64,000 nucleotides of DNA from assembly GCA_964483455.1 (NCBI GenBank), contig CAZACK010000016.1, forward strand, positions 1 through 64,000, given 5' to 3'. The notes beneath the pieces were generated by a model that was given only the letters and a program-made list of their open reading frames with translations, was not told where the DNA came from and did no database searches. How positions within the stretch are numbered: the stretch's first letter is position 1; each line of letters opens with the position of its first letter. Positions 34,400 through 43,109 of this stretch are shown in pieces. The translations under genes and the position numbers were made by a program. The stretch comes from CAYZJD01 sp964483455. Its GTDB lineage: Bacteria > Acidobacteriota > Terriglobia > Bryobacterales > Bryobacteraceae.

Positions 34400-35587
34400 A
34401 TGGATTCGAACCGCAGACAGTTTCTTCAGAAGACCGCGGCGCTGGCAGCCGCCCCGGCCTTCATCCCGGCAAGCGCGCGAGGCGCCAACGAGAAGCCGTC
34501 GTACGCCCTCATCGCTGCCGGAGGCCGCGGACGCTACCTCAACCGGGTCTTCCAGAAATACGGCGCCCAGTGCGTCGCCGTGTGCGACGTGTACGAGCCG
34601 AACATCGAGCTGGCGCTGAAGGACTCGCCCGGCGCCCGCACCTATATCGACTACAACGAGCTTCTTGACAAAGAAAAGAGCATCGACTTTACTGTCCTGG
34701 CCGGGCCCGATCATCACCACTGCCCGATGCTGCTGGCTTCGCTCGCCGCCGGCAAGGACGCCTACGCCGAAAAGCCGCTGTCGTACTCGCTCGCCGAGAG
34801 CGCCAAGATGGTGAAGGCCGTGCGCGAAAGCGACCGCATCGTCCAGATCGGCATGCAGCGCCGCAGCGCCGATGTCATCAAGTCGGCCAAGAAGCTGGTG
34901 GACGACGGCGTGCTCGGCCGGATCGCGATGGTCAAGCCGATGTGGAACTGGAACGTCGCCCGGCCGCTGGACAATTCCCCCCTGCCCGGCAAGATCGACT
35001 GGGACCGCTTCCTCGGCTCCGCGCCGAAACGCCCGCTCGAGCCGATGCGCGTGCGGAGCTGGCGCACGTTCTGGGATTACGCCGGTGGCAACATGACCGA
35101 CCAGGGCACCCACCTGATGGACGTTGTTCTGTGGTTCACCAACTCCGGCCCGCCGCTGTCGGCGATCTGCTATGGCCAGGTCATCAAGAACGAAGGCTCC
35201 GAGCATCCGAACGTCTTCTGCGCCGTGTTTGAGTTCCCGACCTTCGTCGCCACCTGGACGCTGAACTACTGCAATTCCTTCCAGGACGGCTGGTCGATCA
35301 CGTTCCAGGGCGACAAGGGAACCATGATCGTCGATGAAGACGGCTACCGCGTTTACAAGGAGCCGTGGCGGGAGCGGCCGAACCGCGAGCCGATCTACCT
35401 TGCCAAGGTGCCGGTCGAGGTGGATGCCCACATCGAGAACTTCCTGAATTGCATCAAGACGCGCGAGCAGCCCACCTGCACGGTGGAGATTGCCGCCAAC
35501 GCCGTGGCCGGACCGCACCTGGCCAACATCGCGCTCCAGAAGGGATGCAAGGCCCGGCTGATGCCCGACGGCAACGTGCTGACGTAG
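34400..35587 (+). CDS. Tat-exported Gfo/Idh/MocA-family oxidoreductase
   Basis: The 395-residue protein starts with a twin-arginine signal (SNRRQFLQKTAALAAAPAFI). A Rossmann fold follows (ALIAAGGRGRYLNRVFQKYG; CVAVCDVYEPNIELALK) with the EKP motif (AEKPLSYSLAESAKMVKAV), then the substrate domain (DYAGGNMTDQGTHLMDVVLW). GGAGG lies about eight bases before ATG 34400. It shares a 19-base promoter motif with the MFS gene at 36182, which suggests co-regulation of a sugar pathway. Substrate unknown. Hairpin repeats follow its stop. Confidence 0.9.
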   Translation: MDSNRRQFLQKTAALAAAPAFIPASARGANEKPSYALIAAGGRGRYLNRVFQKYGAQCVAVCDVYEPNIELALKDSPGARTYIDYNELLDKEKSIDFTVLAGPDHHHCPMLLASLAAGKDAYAEKPLSYSLAESAKMVKAVRESDRIVQIGMQRRSADVIKSAKKLVDDGVLGRIAMVKPMWNWNVARPLDNSPLPGKIDWDRFLGSAPKRPLEPMRVRSWRTFWDYAGGNMTDQGTHLMDVVLWFTNSGPPLSAICYGQVIKNEGSEHPNVFCAVFEFPTFVATWTLNYCNSFQDGWSITFQGDKGTMIVDEDGYRVYKEPWRERPNREPIYLAKVPVEVDAHIENFLNCIKTREQPTCTVEIAANAVAGPHLANIALQKGCKARLMPDGNVLT

Positions 35588-35628
35588 GGCGAGGCGCAGC
35601 CTCACAAGCAGGCTTAGAGAACAGCCCA

Positions 35629-35678
35629 GGCAGGCTGAATGCCTGCCCCACCGGGTCGGGTAGGCGCTTTCGCCTGCC
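35629..35678. repeat. Two GC hairpins of the GGCAGGC family
   Basis: GGCAGGC-TGAAT-GCCTGCC (35629-35647) and GGTAGGCG-CTTT-CGCCTGCC (35659-35678) stand side by side after an oxidoreductase gene. The second, with its GGAGCTGACT flank, matches 30849-30878. Neither is followed by a T tract. Confidence 0.7.
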
Positions 35679-35838
35679 CGGAGCTGACTCCCGGGCATTT
35701 CATGAGGTCATCCTCTTTCGCGCAGGGCCTAGAAAAGCGGATGGGCTCCGAGTATACCCATGGGCCGTCGCTTGGAACGAGAGGATCCGAATGGAGAACT
35801 GGAATGAAAGGTTCGGAACCTAAACCCGGCGAGCGGGG

Positions 35839-36077
35839 AAAGGACGTTCGTTTCACAAGGACACGCTGGAAGCCGACCTGATCGACGAACGCACGATCAT
35901 TGTGCCGCTGGCATGGTACCCGCGGCTGCTCGATGCCAGTCCGGACAGCGCCAGAATTGGCGGATTAGTGGCGCCGGCTTTGGCATCCACTGGCCGGATC
36001 TGGACGAGGACTTGAGCACGGAAGGTCTCTTACGCGGAGACCCAGCCGCTCCAGAGCCGGCGCGAACCCGCGCGTAG
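35839..36077 (+). pseudogene. DUF2442-family protein, two frameshifts
   Basis: Three frames join into a normal DUF2442 protein: KDVRFT, then DTLEADLIDERTIIVPLAWY and PRLLDASP, then QNWRISGAGFGIHWPDLDED and LSTEGLLRGDP, ending at TAG 36075-36077. The shifts fall near 35855 and 35950. DUF2442 proteins often sit beside DUF4160 and are suspected of toxin-antitoxin roles; no DUF4160 is seen here. Two separate shifts in 240 bases make assembly error less likely than decay. Confidence 0.75.
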
Positions 36078-36132
36078 GCCTGGCCTCCCCCTGACCGCGT
36101 GCCCTGCGCGATCCCCGCATCGTGGCTCCCCA

Positions 36133-36151
36133 CCCGCCGTGATATAAGTAA
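36133..36151 (+). promoter_or_regulatory. Shared promoter motif, copy 2
   Basis: The same 19-base CCCGCCGTGATATAAGTAA as at 34365-34383. It lies 30 bases before ATG 36182, with an AGGAG site in between. Confidence 0.7.
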
Positions 36152-36181
36152 TCTTTCACCGCGCACAGGAGCCCCGAGCGA

Positions 36182-37459
36182 ATGAAGAAATCCTTCCGCG
36201 GCTGGTGGATCGTCGCCGCCTGCTTCCTGACCTTCGGAATCTCGACCGGATTCCCCTACTACAACATCGCCTTCTTCTTCGACTACTTCCGCGACGATCA
36301 CGGCTGGCCGATCCGGCTGATCACCCTCGGGGCGCCGGTGGCGGTGCTGCTCACCATCTGGGCCGGCCCTATCATCGTGCCGCGCGTCAGCCCGCGGCTG
36401 CTCATCATCGTCGGAACCGGCATGACCTTCGCCGCCTTCCAGTGGTTCGCGCGGCTGAGCGGCGCAACGTGGGAGTACTTCGGCGCGTGGTGCCTGTACA
36501 TGGTCGGCTACTTCCTCTCCGGGCCGATTCCACACCAGATCATCATTTCCAACTGGTTCAAGGAGAAGCGTGGCCGGGCGATGGGCGTCACCTACGTCGG
36601 CGTGGCGATCGTCGGTTCCTTCGGCAACAAGCTGGGCCCGTGGCTGGCCTTGCAAATGCCCTACACCGAGGCGCTGAAGATCATGAGCATTGTGCTGCTG
36701 GCGGCCTGGCCGCTGGCGGTCTTCGTGCTGAAGGACAAGCCGCAGGATGTCGGTCAGTTGCCCGACGGCAAGGAGCAATCCGCCGAGGCGGCCGCGCCAG
36801 TCGCCTCGGCGCCGCCCAAGACGTTCGGATTTCTCCTGCGCCGGCCTGCCTTCTGGTATCTGCTCGTCGGCAGCGCCGCATCCATCGGGTCCATCGCCGC
36901 CGTAAACATGCACATGAAGTTCGTCTTCGAGTACCAGGGCTTCGTCAACCAGGCGGCGCGCGACCAGATCTGGGGGACCGCCTCCTTCTGGGTCCTGTGG
37001 TCGAGCATCGGAGGACGGCTGCTGGCGGGGTACCTGGCCGACAAGCTGCCGCGGAAATACGTGATGCTCGCCACCTACCTGGTGGTGGCCGTCGCCATTC
37101 CCACGCTGTTCCTCGTCAAGCCGCAGTCCACCAGCTTCGTCTACATCTTCGCGCTCGTCTTCGGCTTCGCCATGGGCGCCGATTACATGCTGATTCCGCT
37201 CATGGCGGCCGATCAGTTCGGCTTGGCGACGCTGGCGCGGGCGATGTCCGCGATCCTGCCCACCGACACGATCTCGCAGTTCTGGTTCCCCTTCTTCGTT
37301 GCCAAGCTGCGCGACTGGCTCGCCGGCGATTACCGCATGGCGATGATGGCCGTCTTCGCCACCGCGTTCATCGGCGCCATCTTCATCGGATTGCTGCCGC
37401 GGCACGCGCCCAAAGATGAGGCACTTCACGTACCAGAGCCTGAGCGAGCTCGAGCGTGA
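36182..37459 (+). CDS. Major facilitator superfamily transporter
   Basis: The 425-residue protein has twelve hydrophobic segments in two halves. The first is FRGWWIVAACFLTFGISTGF. A charged central loop follows (DKPQDVGQLPDGKEQSAEAA), then the second half (FGFLLRRPAFWYLLVGSAAS). ISNWFKEKRGRAMGVTYVG is the loop-2/3-like signature of OFA and monocarboxylate/sugar-acid carriers. It is a proton- or solute-coupled carrier in the inner membrane with unknown substrate. Its end overlaps the OYE-type gene by 44 bases, so transporter and enzyme are co-expressed. The shared promoter motif links it to the oxidoreductase at 34400. Confidence 0.9.
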   Translation: MKKSFRGWWIVAACFLTFGISTGFPYYNIAFFFDYFRDDHGWPIRLITLGAPVAVLLTIWAGPIIVPRVSPRLLIIVGTGMTFAAFQWFARLSGATWEYFGAWCLYMVGYFLSGPIPHQIIISNWFKEKRGRAMGVTYVGVAIVGSFGNKLGPWLALQMPYTEALKIMSIVLLAAWPLAVFVLKDKPQDVGQLPDGKEQSAEAAAPVASAPPKTFGFLLRRPAFWYLLVGSAASIGSIAAVNMHMKFVFEYQGFVNQAARDQIWGTASFWVLWSSIGGRLLAGYLADKLPRKYVMLATYLVVAVAIPTLFLVKPQSTSFVYIFALVFGFAMGADYMLIPLMAADQFGLATLARAMSAILPTDTISQFWFPFFVAKLRDWLAGDYRMAMMAVFATAFIGAIFIGLLPRHAPKDEALHVPEPERARA

Positions 37460-38825
37460 CGCCGAGGCGCTCGGCGCCTCGCACGTCCGTTTCGAGCACG
37501 ACCGGGACCGCATTCGGGAGACGCTCGCCCGCAAGGTCCGCGTCGGGGACATCAGCGTCGGCAATTCCATCGCTATCCATCCGATGGAAGGCTGCGATTC
37601 CACGCCCGACGGTCGGCCCGGCGAGCTGACCTGGCGGCGCTACAAGCGCTTCGCCGCCGGCGGCGCCAAGCTCATCTGGTTCGAGGCGACGGCGGTCCGC
37701 CAGGACGGCCGGGCCAACACGCGCCAGCTCTGGCTGCACCGCGAAACCGCCGGTGACTTCGCCCGGCTGCTCGAATTGATCCGCCGCGTGCACCGCGAGC
37801 ATTACGGCACGGCGGACGATCTGCTCCTGCCCGTTCAGCTCACCCACTCCGGCCGCTACAGCGTTCCCAGGCGGATCATCGCCTATCACCATCCGCTCAT
37901 CGACCGGAAGACCAATACTCCGCCCGACTACCCCGTCATCTCCGATGACGAGCTGGAGCGCCTCGAAGACGACTACGCGGGAGCGGCGCGCCTCGCCGTC
38001 GAAGTGGGATTCCGATCGATCGACATCAAGGTGACCCACGGCTATCTGTTGAGCGAGCTGATCGGCGCGAAAACGCGCGAGGGACGCTACGGCGGTCCAC
38101 TCGAAAACCGCGCCCGGTTCATCCGCAACGTGATCGGCAAGATCCGCGCGGAGCTGGGCAACCGGTTGATGATCACCATCCGCCTGGGCTGCTACGACGG
38201 TGTTCCTTATGTCACCGGCCCGGCCGGAATCGGTGTGCCGATGGAGTATCCGCTTCCGTACCCCTACGGCTTCGGCGTCGATACGAATGACCCGCTGAGG
38301 GAGGACCTCACGGAGGTCAAAGACGCGGTCGCCTGGTTCCGCGAGTGGGGCACCGAGCTGCTGAACGTCTCCATGGGCTCGCCATACTACAACCCTCACG
38401 TCGGGCGGCCCTTCGAGAAGCCCGACGAGGGCAACTACGAGCAGCCCGAGCACCCGCTGCTCGGCGTCGATCGCCACTTCCGCGTCGCCGGCGAGTTGCA
38501 GCGGGAGTTCCCCGATCTCCCGATGGTCGGCACCGGCTACAGTTGGCTCCAGAAGTATGCGATCAACGCCGGCGCGCGCAACATCGCCGACGGGAACATC
38601 CGCTTCTTCGGCATGGGCCGGAACGCGCTCGCCTATCCCGACTTCGCCCGCGACGCGCTCGAAAAAGGCGAACTCGACGAGCAGCGCGTGTGCAAGACGG
38701 TGACCTTCTGCACCTACCTGATGCGCCAGAAGCACCACCCGCTCGGCCAGTTCCCGACCGGCTGCGTCCCGTTCGACAAGGAAGTCTACGGCCCAATCAT
38801 GAAGGAGGCACGCAGAAATCGGTGA
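37416..38825 (+). CDS. Old yellow enzyme-type NADH:flavin oxidoreductase
   Basis: The 469-residue protein has a TIM-barrel FMN domain: GNSIAIHPMEGCDSTPDGRP, LPVQLTHSGRYSV, FRSIDIKVTHGYLLSELI, GRYGGPLENRARFI and FGMGRNALAYPDFA. These are OYE hallmarks, with a His where HN or HH usually sits in the active site. Reduction of an activated C=C or oxidation of a sugar-like substrate is possible. Cys residues near the C-terminus (VCKTVTFCTYLM, PTGC) are reminiscent of, but do not match, the Fe-S motif of dienoyl-CoA reductases. It overlaps the MFS gene by 44 bases. Its stop codon lies in the left arm of the 38816-38901 repeat. Confidence 0.87.
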   Translation: MRHFTYQSLSELERDAEALGASHVRFEHDRDRIRETLARKVRVGDISVGNSIAIHPMEGCDSTPDGRPGELTWRRYKRFAAGGAKLIWFEATAVRQDGRANTRQLWLHRETAGDFARLLELIRRVHREHYGTADDLLLPVQLTHSGRYSVPRRIIAYHHPLIDRKTNTPPDYPVISDDELERLEDDYAGAARLAVEVGFRSIDIKVTHGYLLSELIGAKTREGRYGGPLENRARFIRNVIGKIRAELGNRLMITIRLGCYDGVPYVTGPAGIGVPMEYPLPYPYGFGVDTNDPLREDLTEVKDAVAWFREWGTELLNVSMGSPYYNPHVGRPFEKPDEGNYEQPEHPLLGVDRHFRVAGELQREFPDLPMVGTGYSWLQKYAINAGARNIADGNIRFFGMGRNALAYPDFARDALEKGELDEQRVCKTVTFCTYLMRQKHHPLGQFPTGCVPFDKEVYGPIMKEARRNR

Positions 38826-38901
38826 CAGGCTACGCTTTCCCCATTTCCGCGGCGAAGCCAAGCCCGTCGAGATTGGGGAAAGCGTAGCCTGTCACCGATT
38901 T
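38816..38901. repeat. Perfect 28-bp inverted repeat overlapping a stop codon
   Basis: The left arm 38816-38843 begins AAATCGGTGACAGGCTACGC and the right arm 38874-38901 is its exact reverse complement, with a 30-base loop between. The TGA at 38823-38825 in the left arm ends the OYE-type gene. A related half copy ends another gene at 28174-28176. The stem could terminate or attenuate reading into the ROK gene that starts 20 bases downstream. Confidence 0.9.
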
Positions 38902-38920
38902 GTTGTTATGATGCGATCTC

Positions 38921-39853
38921 ATGGCCGAATACTGCATCGGTGTCGACCTCGGCGGCACCAACCTCCGCGCCGCCGCCATCAGCCGCCAGGGGCAGATCCT
39001 CGAGAAGATCTCCGGCCGAACCATGCTCTCCGAGGGCCGCGACGCGGTCATCGAAGACATCGTCAACTCGATTGTCGCCCTCCGCGAGAAGCTCGGCGCC
39101 GGTGGCTTGGCCGGGGTCGGCATCGGCGTGCCGGGATTCATCCTGATCGAGAAGGGCATCATCGTCGGCTCGCACAACCTGCCGGGCTTTGATGACTTCC
39201 CGGTCCGTGACGAAATCGAGAAGCGCCTCAAGGCTCCCGTCATCCTGGAGAATGACGCCAACGCCGCGGCGCTGGGCGAAAAGTGGATGGGCGCCGGGCG
39301 CGACGTCGATTCGCTGGTGCTGCTGACCCTCGGTACCGGCATCGGCGGCGGCATCATCTACCACGGCCGCGTCATCCACGGCTTCGTCGGCATGGCCGGC
39401 GAGCTCGGCCACCTGACGGTCAACCCCACCGGCAATCCCTGCGGCTGCGGCAACACCGGGTGCCTGGAGAAACACGCCTCGGCCACCGCCATCGCCACCA
39501 TGGCCAGGCTGGTCGCCCTCGGCGGCGAAGATGTCACCGCCGAGGACGTCTACCATTTCGCTCTTCAGGGCAACCACAACGCGAAGCGGATTTTCGACAG
39601 CATGGGAACGTCGCTTGGGGTGGCTCTTGCAATGCTCGTCAATACCTTTAATTTTCCTCTGTATCTATTGAGCGGAGGCCCTTTGCCGGCGTGGGATTTC
39701 TTTGCACCGGCGATGCTCCGCGAAGTGGAACGGCGTTCCTTTACCTTCCAAAAGACAAACACCCGCATCGAGAAGGCGATTCTCGGCAACGAGGCCGGTC
39801 TGTTTGGCGCCGCCTATCTGCCGTTCCAGGCGCGGGATCTCATTTCAAGCTAA
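38921..39853 (+). CDS. ROK-family sugar kinase (glucokinase-like)
   Basis: The 310-residue cytosolic kinase has the phosphate-binding DLGGTN (9-14) and the sugar-binding ENDANAAALGEKWMGAG with the catalytic Asp. GTGIGGGIIYHGR follows, then the ROK zinc motif (GHLTVNPTGNPCGCGNTGCL). Glucose or a related hexose is the likely substrate. TATGAT (38907-38912) ends eight bases before ATG 38921, so the leader is minimal. It precedes the xylulokinase gene by 11 bases, so the two kinases form an operon. Confidence 0.92.
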   Translation: MAEYCIGVDLGGTNLRAAAISRQGQILEKISGRTMLSEGRDAVIEDIVNSIVALREKLGAGGLAGVGIGVPGFILIEKGIIVGSHNLPGFDDFPVRDEIEKRLKAPVILENDANAAALGEKWMGAGRDVDSLVLLTLGTGIGGGIIYHGRVIHGFVGMAGELGHLTVNPTGNPCGCGNTGCLEKHASATAIATMARLVALGGEDVTAEDVYHFALQGNHNAKRIFDSMGTSLGVALAMLVNTFNFPLYLLSGGPLPAWDFFAPAMLREVERRSFTFQKTNTRIEKAILGNEAGLFGAAYLPFQARDLISS

Positions 39854-39864
39854 CGGAGTCATTC

Positions 39865-41361
39865 ATGTACTGGTTGGGACTGGATATCGGCACCGGGGGC
39901 AGCCGTGCGCTCCTGATCGACGAGAAGGGTCGCGTGAAGGCCGGGTTCACCGCGCCTCACGAAGACATGAAGATGGAGCGGCCCCTGTGGGCCGAGCAGC
40001 GCCCCGAGGACTGGTGGGCGGCGGCGCAGAAAGCCATCCAGGGCGTACTCGCGGAAGCCGAAGCCAAAGCTGAGGACGTGAAGGGCGTCGGCCTGTCCGG
40101 CCAAATGCACGGCCTCGTGCTGCTCGACAAGGACAACGCCGTCATCCGCCCGGCCCTGATCTGGTGCGACCAGCGCAGCCAGGCGCAGGTGGACGCCATC
40201 AACCAAGCCATCGGCAAGGACAACGTGCTGGCCTATACCGCCAACCCGGTGCTGACCGGCTTCACGCTGCCGAAACTGCTCTGGGTCCGGGACAACGAGC
40301 CGCGGTCGTTCGCGCGCGCTCGCAAGATGCTTCTGCCGAAAGACTACGTCCGCTTCGAGCTGACCGGCGAGTACGCCACCGAAGTCTCGGACGCCTCGGG
40401 CACCTCGCTGTTCGATGTCGTCCTGCGCCGCTGGTCCAACCAGATGGCCGACCGGCTGAAGCTCGACCGGGAGCTTCTCCCGAAGGTCTACGAGTCGAGC
40501 GAACTCACCGGGGAGATGACCGCGCGAGCCGCTGAGCTGACCGGGCTGAAGGAAGGAACACCCGTGGTCGGCGGCGGCGGCGATCAGGCCTCGAGCGCGG
40601 TCGGCAACGGCATCGTCGAGCCGGGCATCGTCTCCTGCACGCTCGGCACCTCCGGCGTCGTCTTCGCGCACATGGAGAAAGCTCTGTACGACCCGGCGGG
40701 CCGTGTCCACACGTTCTGTCACGCGGTGAAGGGCGCATGGCACGTGATGGGCGTCACCCAGGGCGCGGGGCTGAGCCTCCAGTGGTTCCGTAACCAGCTT
40801 GCGGCGGGCGCGGACTACGACGCGCTGACCGCCGAGGCTGCCTCGGCGCCGGTCGGCGCGCACGGCCTCTTCTGGCTGCCGTACCTGATGGGCGAGCGCA
40901 CCCCGCACCTCGACTCAACCGCGCGCGGCGGCTGGATCGGCGTCACCGCCAAGCATACGCGCGCCGATCTGATCCGAGCGCTGATCGAGGGAGTTTCCTA
41001 CAGCCAGAAGGACTGCCTGGACATCATCGAGGGGATGGGCGTGCCTGTCGAATCGGTGCGCGCCTCCGGCGGCGGCGGGCGCAGCGCCTTCTGGCGGCAG
41101 TTGCTGGCCGACATCTTCGGCAAACGCGTGGTGACCCTCGAGTCGCAGGAAGGCTCCGCCTACGGCGCGGCCATCCTTTCGCTGGTGGGCACGGGCGTCT
41201 ACGGCTCGGTCCCGGAAGCCTGCCGCGCGACCATTCGCGAAGTCGGCACGCAGCTTCCGAGGCCGCACGAATCGCAGATCTATAAGCGCGGTCACGAGGT
41301 CTACCGGGCCCTGTACCCCGCGCTCAAGCCGATCTACCGGCTGATCGAAGGAACAAGCTGA
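39865..41361 (+). CDS. xylB: Xylulokinase (FGGY family)
   Basis: The 498-residue enzyme phosphorylates D-xylulose to xylulose 5-phosphate. It begins MYWLGLDIGTGGSRALLIDE. VGLSGQMHGLVLLD, WCDQRSQAQV, GTPVVGGGGDQASSAVGNG (catalytic Asp) and RASGGGGRSAFWRQLLADIF follow, the pattern and length of XylB. ATG 39865 has ACGGAG ahead. It is the last gene of the ROK-xylB pair. No xylose isomerase is in the window, so xylulose may come from a polyol or from elsewhere. Confidence 0.93.
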   Translation: MYWLGLDIGTGGSRALLIDEKGRVKAGFTAPHEDMKMERPLWAEQRPEDWWAAAQKAIQGVLAEAEAKAEDVKGVGLSGQMHGLVLLDKDNAVIRPALIWCDQRSQAQVDAINQAIGKDNVLAYTANPVLTGFTLPKLLWVRDNEPRSFARARKMLLPKDYVRFELTGEYATEVSDASGTSLFDVVLRRWSNQMADRLKLDRELLPKVYESSELTGEMTARAAELTGLKEGTPVVGGGGDQASSAVGNGIVEPGIVSCTLGTSGVVFAHMEKALYDPAGRVHTFCHAVKGAWHVMGVTQGAGLSLQWFRNQLAAGADYDALTAEAASAPVGAHGLFWLPYLMGERTPHLDSTARGGWIGVTAKHTRADLIRALIEGVSYSQKDCLDIIEGMGVPVESVRASGGGGRSAFWRQLLADIFGKRVVTLESQEGSAYGAAILSLVGTGVYGSVPEACRATIREVGTQLPRPHESQIYKRGHEVYRALYPALKPIYRLIEGTS

Positions 41362-41375
41362 TCTTTTGCTTTGGT

Positions 41376-42737
41376 GTGGTGGTGGCTTTGCGGTCGTGCT
41401 ATGTGAGACAGTCGTTGTTTCTCGCGTGCCTTGGTGTTCTGGCCGTCGTTTCTCCTTTCGCCTTTCCCGCACAGGAATTCCTCTCCGCTTGGCCGTCCTC
41501 GGTCACCCGTCCCTGGGCCGGTCCCGAATACTGGGCCAATCCTCTCCAGGACTGGCGAGTCCGCAACCGCCGCCTGGAGTGCTTCCGCCCGGGCGGCGAT
41601 CGCAATGTGTTCCTCCTGACGCGCGACATCCGCCCGCGGAACGGCGGCTTCAGAATGACCGTGTTGGGCCGGCCGGCTGAAGGAGGACACCGAGCCTCTG
41701 GACGAGGGCTTTGTCGGCTTCCGCTTCGGCATCCGCGGTCACTTCCGCGACTACCGCGACAGCGCCGTGCGTGGTGGCGGCGTCGGTGCGGGCATCACCT
41801 CGGACGGCCGGCTGTTCGTAATGTCGCCTCCAATAGACTGCTTTCGGCCCCGCTCTGGAAGACAAGCGAGTAACGGTTGTTCCTTCGGACAACGTGCCCT
41901 GCGGCTGGCCGTACGGCGGCGTGGCCCTGGTGAGCCACTCCGGCCCCGTTGAGCCGTCGCCGCGCGAAACCTCAATCCTCCCCGGTTTCGGCGAGCGGGC
42001 TGGCACGCACCGCGGCGGCACGATGCGATTCTGGTTCCGGGACTGGCAAGTCTCCGGCGGCATGGTCGAAGCCCGCGAGGAGCGCGCCTTCGGCCCGATT
42101 CTGTTTGCGCTCCACACGCTCAACCGCCGCGCGCTGAAACTCACCGCGCAAATGGCGCCTGTTGATGAACCCGGCAAGGAAGTAGCGCTCCAGGTCGATC
42201 GCACCGGCTGGAAGACGATCGCTCGCTCGTCGATCGATCCGCTCTCCCGGACCGCCACGTTCCGCATCCCTGAGTGGGACGATACGCGCGACGTTCCCTA
42301 CCGGATTTCCTATGTGTCGGACGCCGCGAGCACTTCTATTCCGGCACGGTTCGCAAGGACCCCAAAGACAAGCCGCAAATCGTCGTCGCCGCTTTCACCC
42401 GCAATAATGCTCTTGCCCAAAGCGAGGATCGTCAACGGCTGGGCGCAGAATCCCGAATACGATGCGGCCCGAGACGGCGACGTGCCTGGCGCCGAACTTC
42501 TGGGCAAGCGGCAGATGGATTTCCTGGACGCCTGGGCCGGCGACTGGTCGGGAGGCGCGTGGAGGAAGGCGGTGGTCTCGCAGACGCTCTTCGCCAACCT
42601 GGCCACGCTCCCCCGCTCGAACCGAGGCGACGAAGTGACGCCCAAGCTCCGTGTCATGCGGCCGGATGAATATCGGGAAGACGAAGCTCCGGTGGCGGAC
42701 CACGACTCGAACGGCTGGCCGCAAACACCGCGCAACC
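41376..42737 (+). pseudogene. PhoD-like (alkaline phosphatase D-type) metallophosphatase, frameshifted and internally deleted
   Basis: Pieces in three frames add up to one exported protein. GTG 41376 gives a signal and FLSAWPSSVTRPWAGPEYWA. After about 41675 RLKEDTEPLDEGFVGFRFGI continues in another frame. After about 41860 EDKRVTVVPSDNVPCGWPYG begins. Near 42340 FYSGTVRKDPKDKPQIVVAA appears in a further frame. The sequence then jumps to ARIVNGWAQNPEYDAARDGD, omitting roughly 110 residues that would hold metal ligands. Reading stops at the N gap. Frame changes alone might be sequencing error, but the missing core is not. Confidence 0.75.
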
Positions 42738-42837
42738 NNNNNNNNNNNNNNNNNNNNNNNNNNNNNNNNNNNNNNNNNNNNNNNNNNNNNNNNNNNNNNN
42801 NNNNNNNNNNNNNNNNNNNNNNNNNNNNNNNNNNNNN
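42738..42837. other. Assembly gap of 100 N
   Basis: Exactly 100 unknown bases, the conventional placeholder for a scaffold join of unknown length. The PhoD-like relic on the left and the Phd/VapC pair on the right may not be true neighbours. Confidence 0.99.
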
Positions 42838-42853
42838 AGCGCAAAATCGACTA

Positions 42854-42867
42854 AACTAAGTCTAGTT
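42854..42867 (+). promoter_or_regulatory. Candidate autoregulatory operator of the Phd/VapC pair
   Basis: AACTAAGTCTAGTT has five-base inverted arms (AACTA and TAGTT). It sits immediately before ATG 42870, and another ACTA lies just upstream. Phd antitoxins bind such palindromes to repress their own operon. The sequence overlaps a weak -10 (TAAACT, 42852-42857). Confidence 0.5.
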
Positions 42868-42869
42868 CA

Positions 42870-43109
42870 ATGAAGACCGTCAATATCCACGCCGCCAAGA
42901 CCCACCTGTCGCGTCTCGTCGACGAAGCAGCCGCCGGCGAGGAGATCGTGATCGCCAAGGCCGGCAAGCCGTTGGCCCGGCTGGCGCCGCTAGCGCTTCC
43001 AGGCGTGAAGCGCAAGCCCGGCGCGCTCAAGGGCCGCATCCGGATGTCGCCCGACTTCGATGCGCCGCTTCCAGACGAGCTGGCGCGGGCATTCGGGATC
43101 AAACCGTGA
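42870..43109 (+). CDS. Phd/YefM-family antitoxin
   Basis: The 79-residue protein begins MKTVNIHAAKTHLSRLVDEA with AAGEEIVIAKAGKPLARLAP, the standard N-terminal DNA-binding half of Phd antitoxins. A Lys/Arg-rich linker and a C-terminal PDELARAFGIKP for toxin binding follow. It should neutralise the VapC-type toxin encoded next and repress the pair. Its stop overlaps the toxin GTG by four bases. It appears intact. Confidence 0.92.
   Translation: MKTVNIHAAKTHLSRLVDEAAAGEEIVIAKAGKPLARLAPLALPGVKRKPGALKGRIRMSPDFDAPLPDELARAFGIKP

Noticed and set aside
35897..37603. 568-codon minus-strand frame
   Set aside because: Antisense to the MFS transporter, with His/Asp/Arg-rich composition typical of shadow frames.
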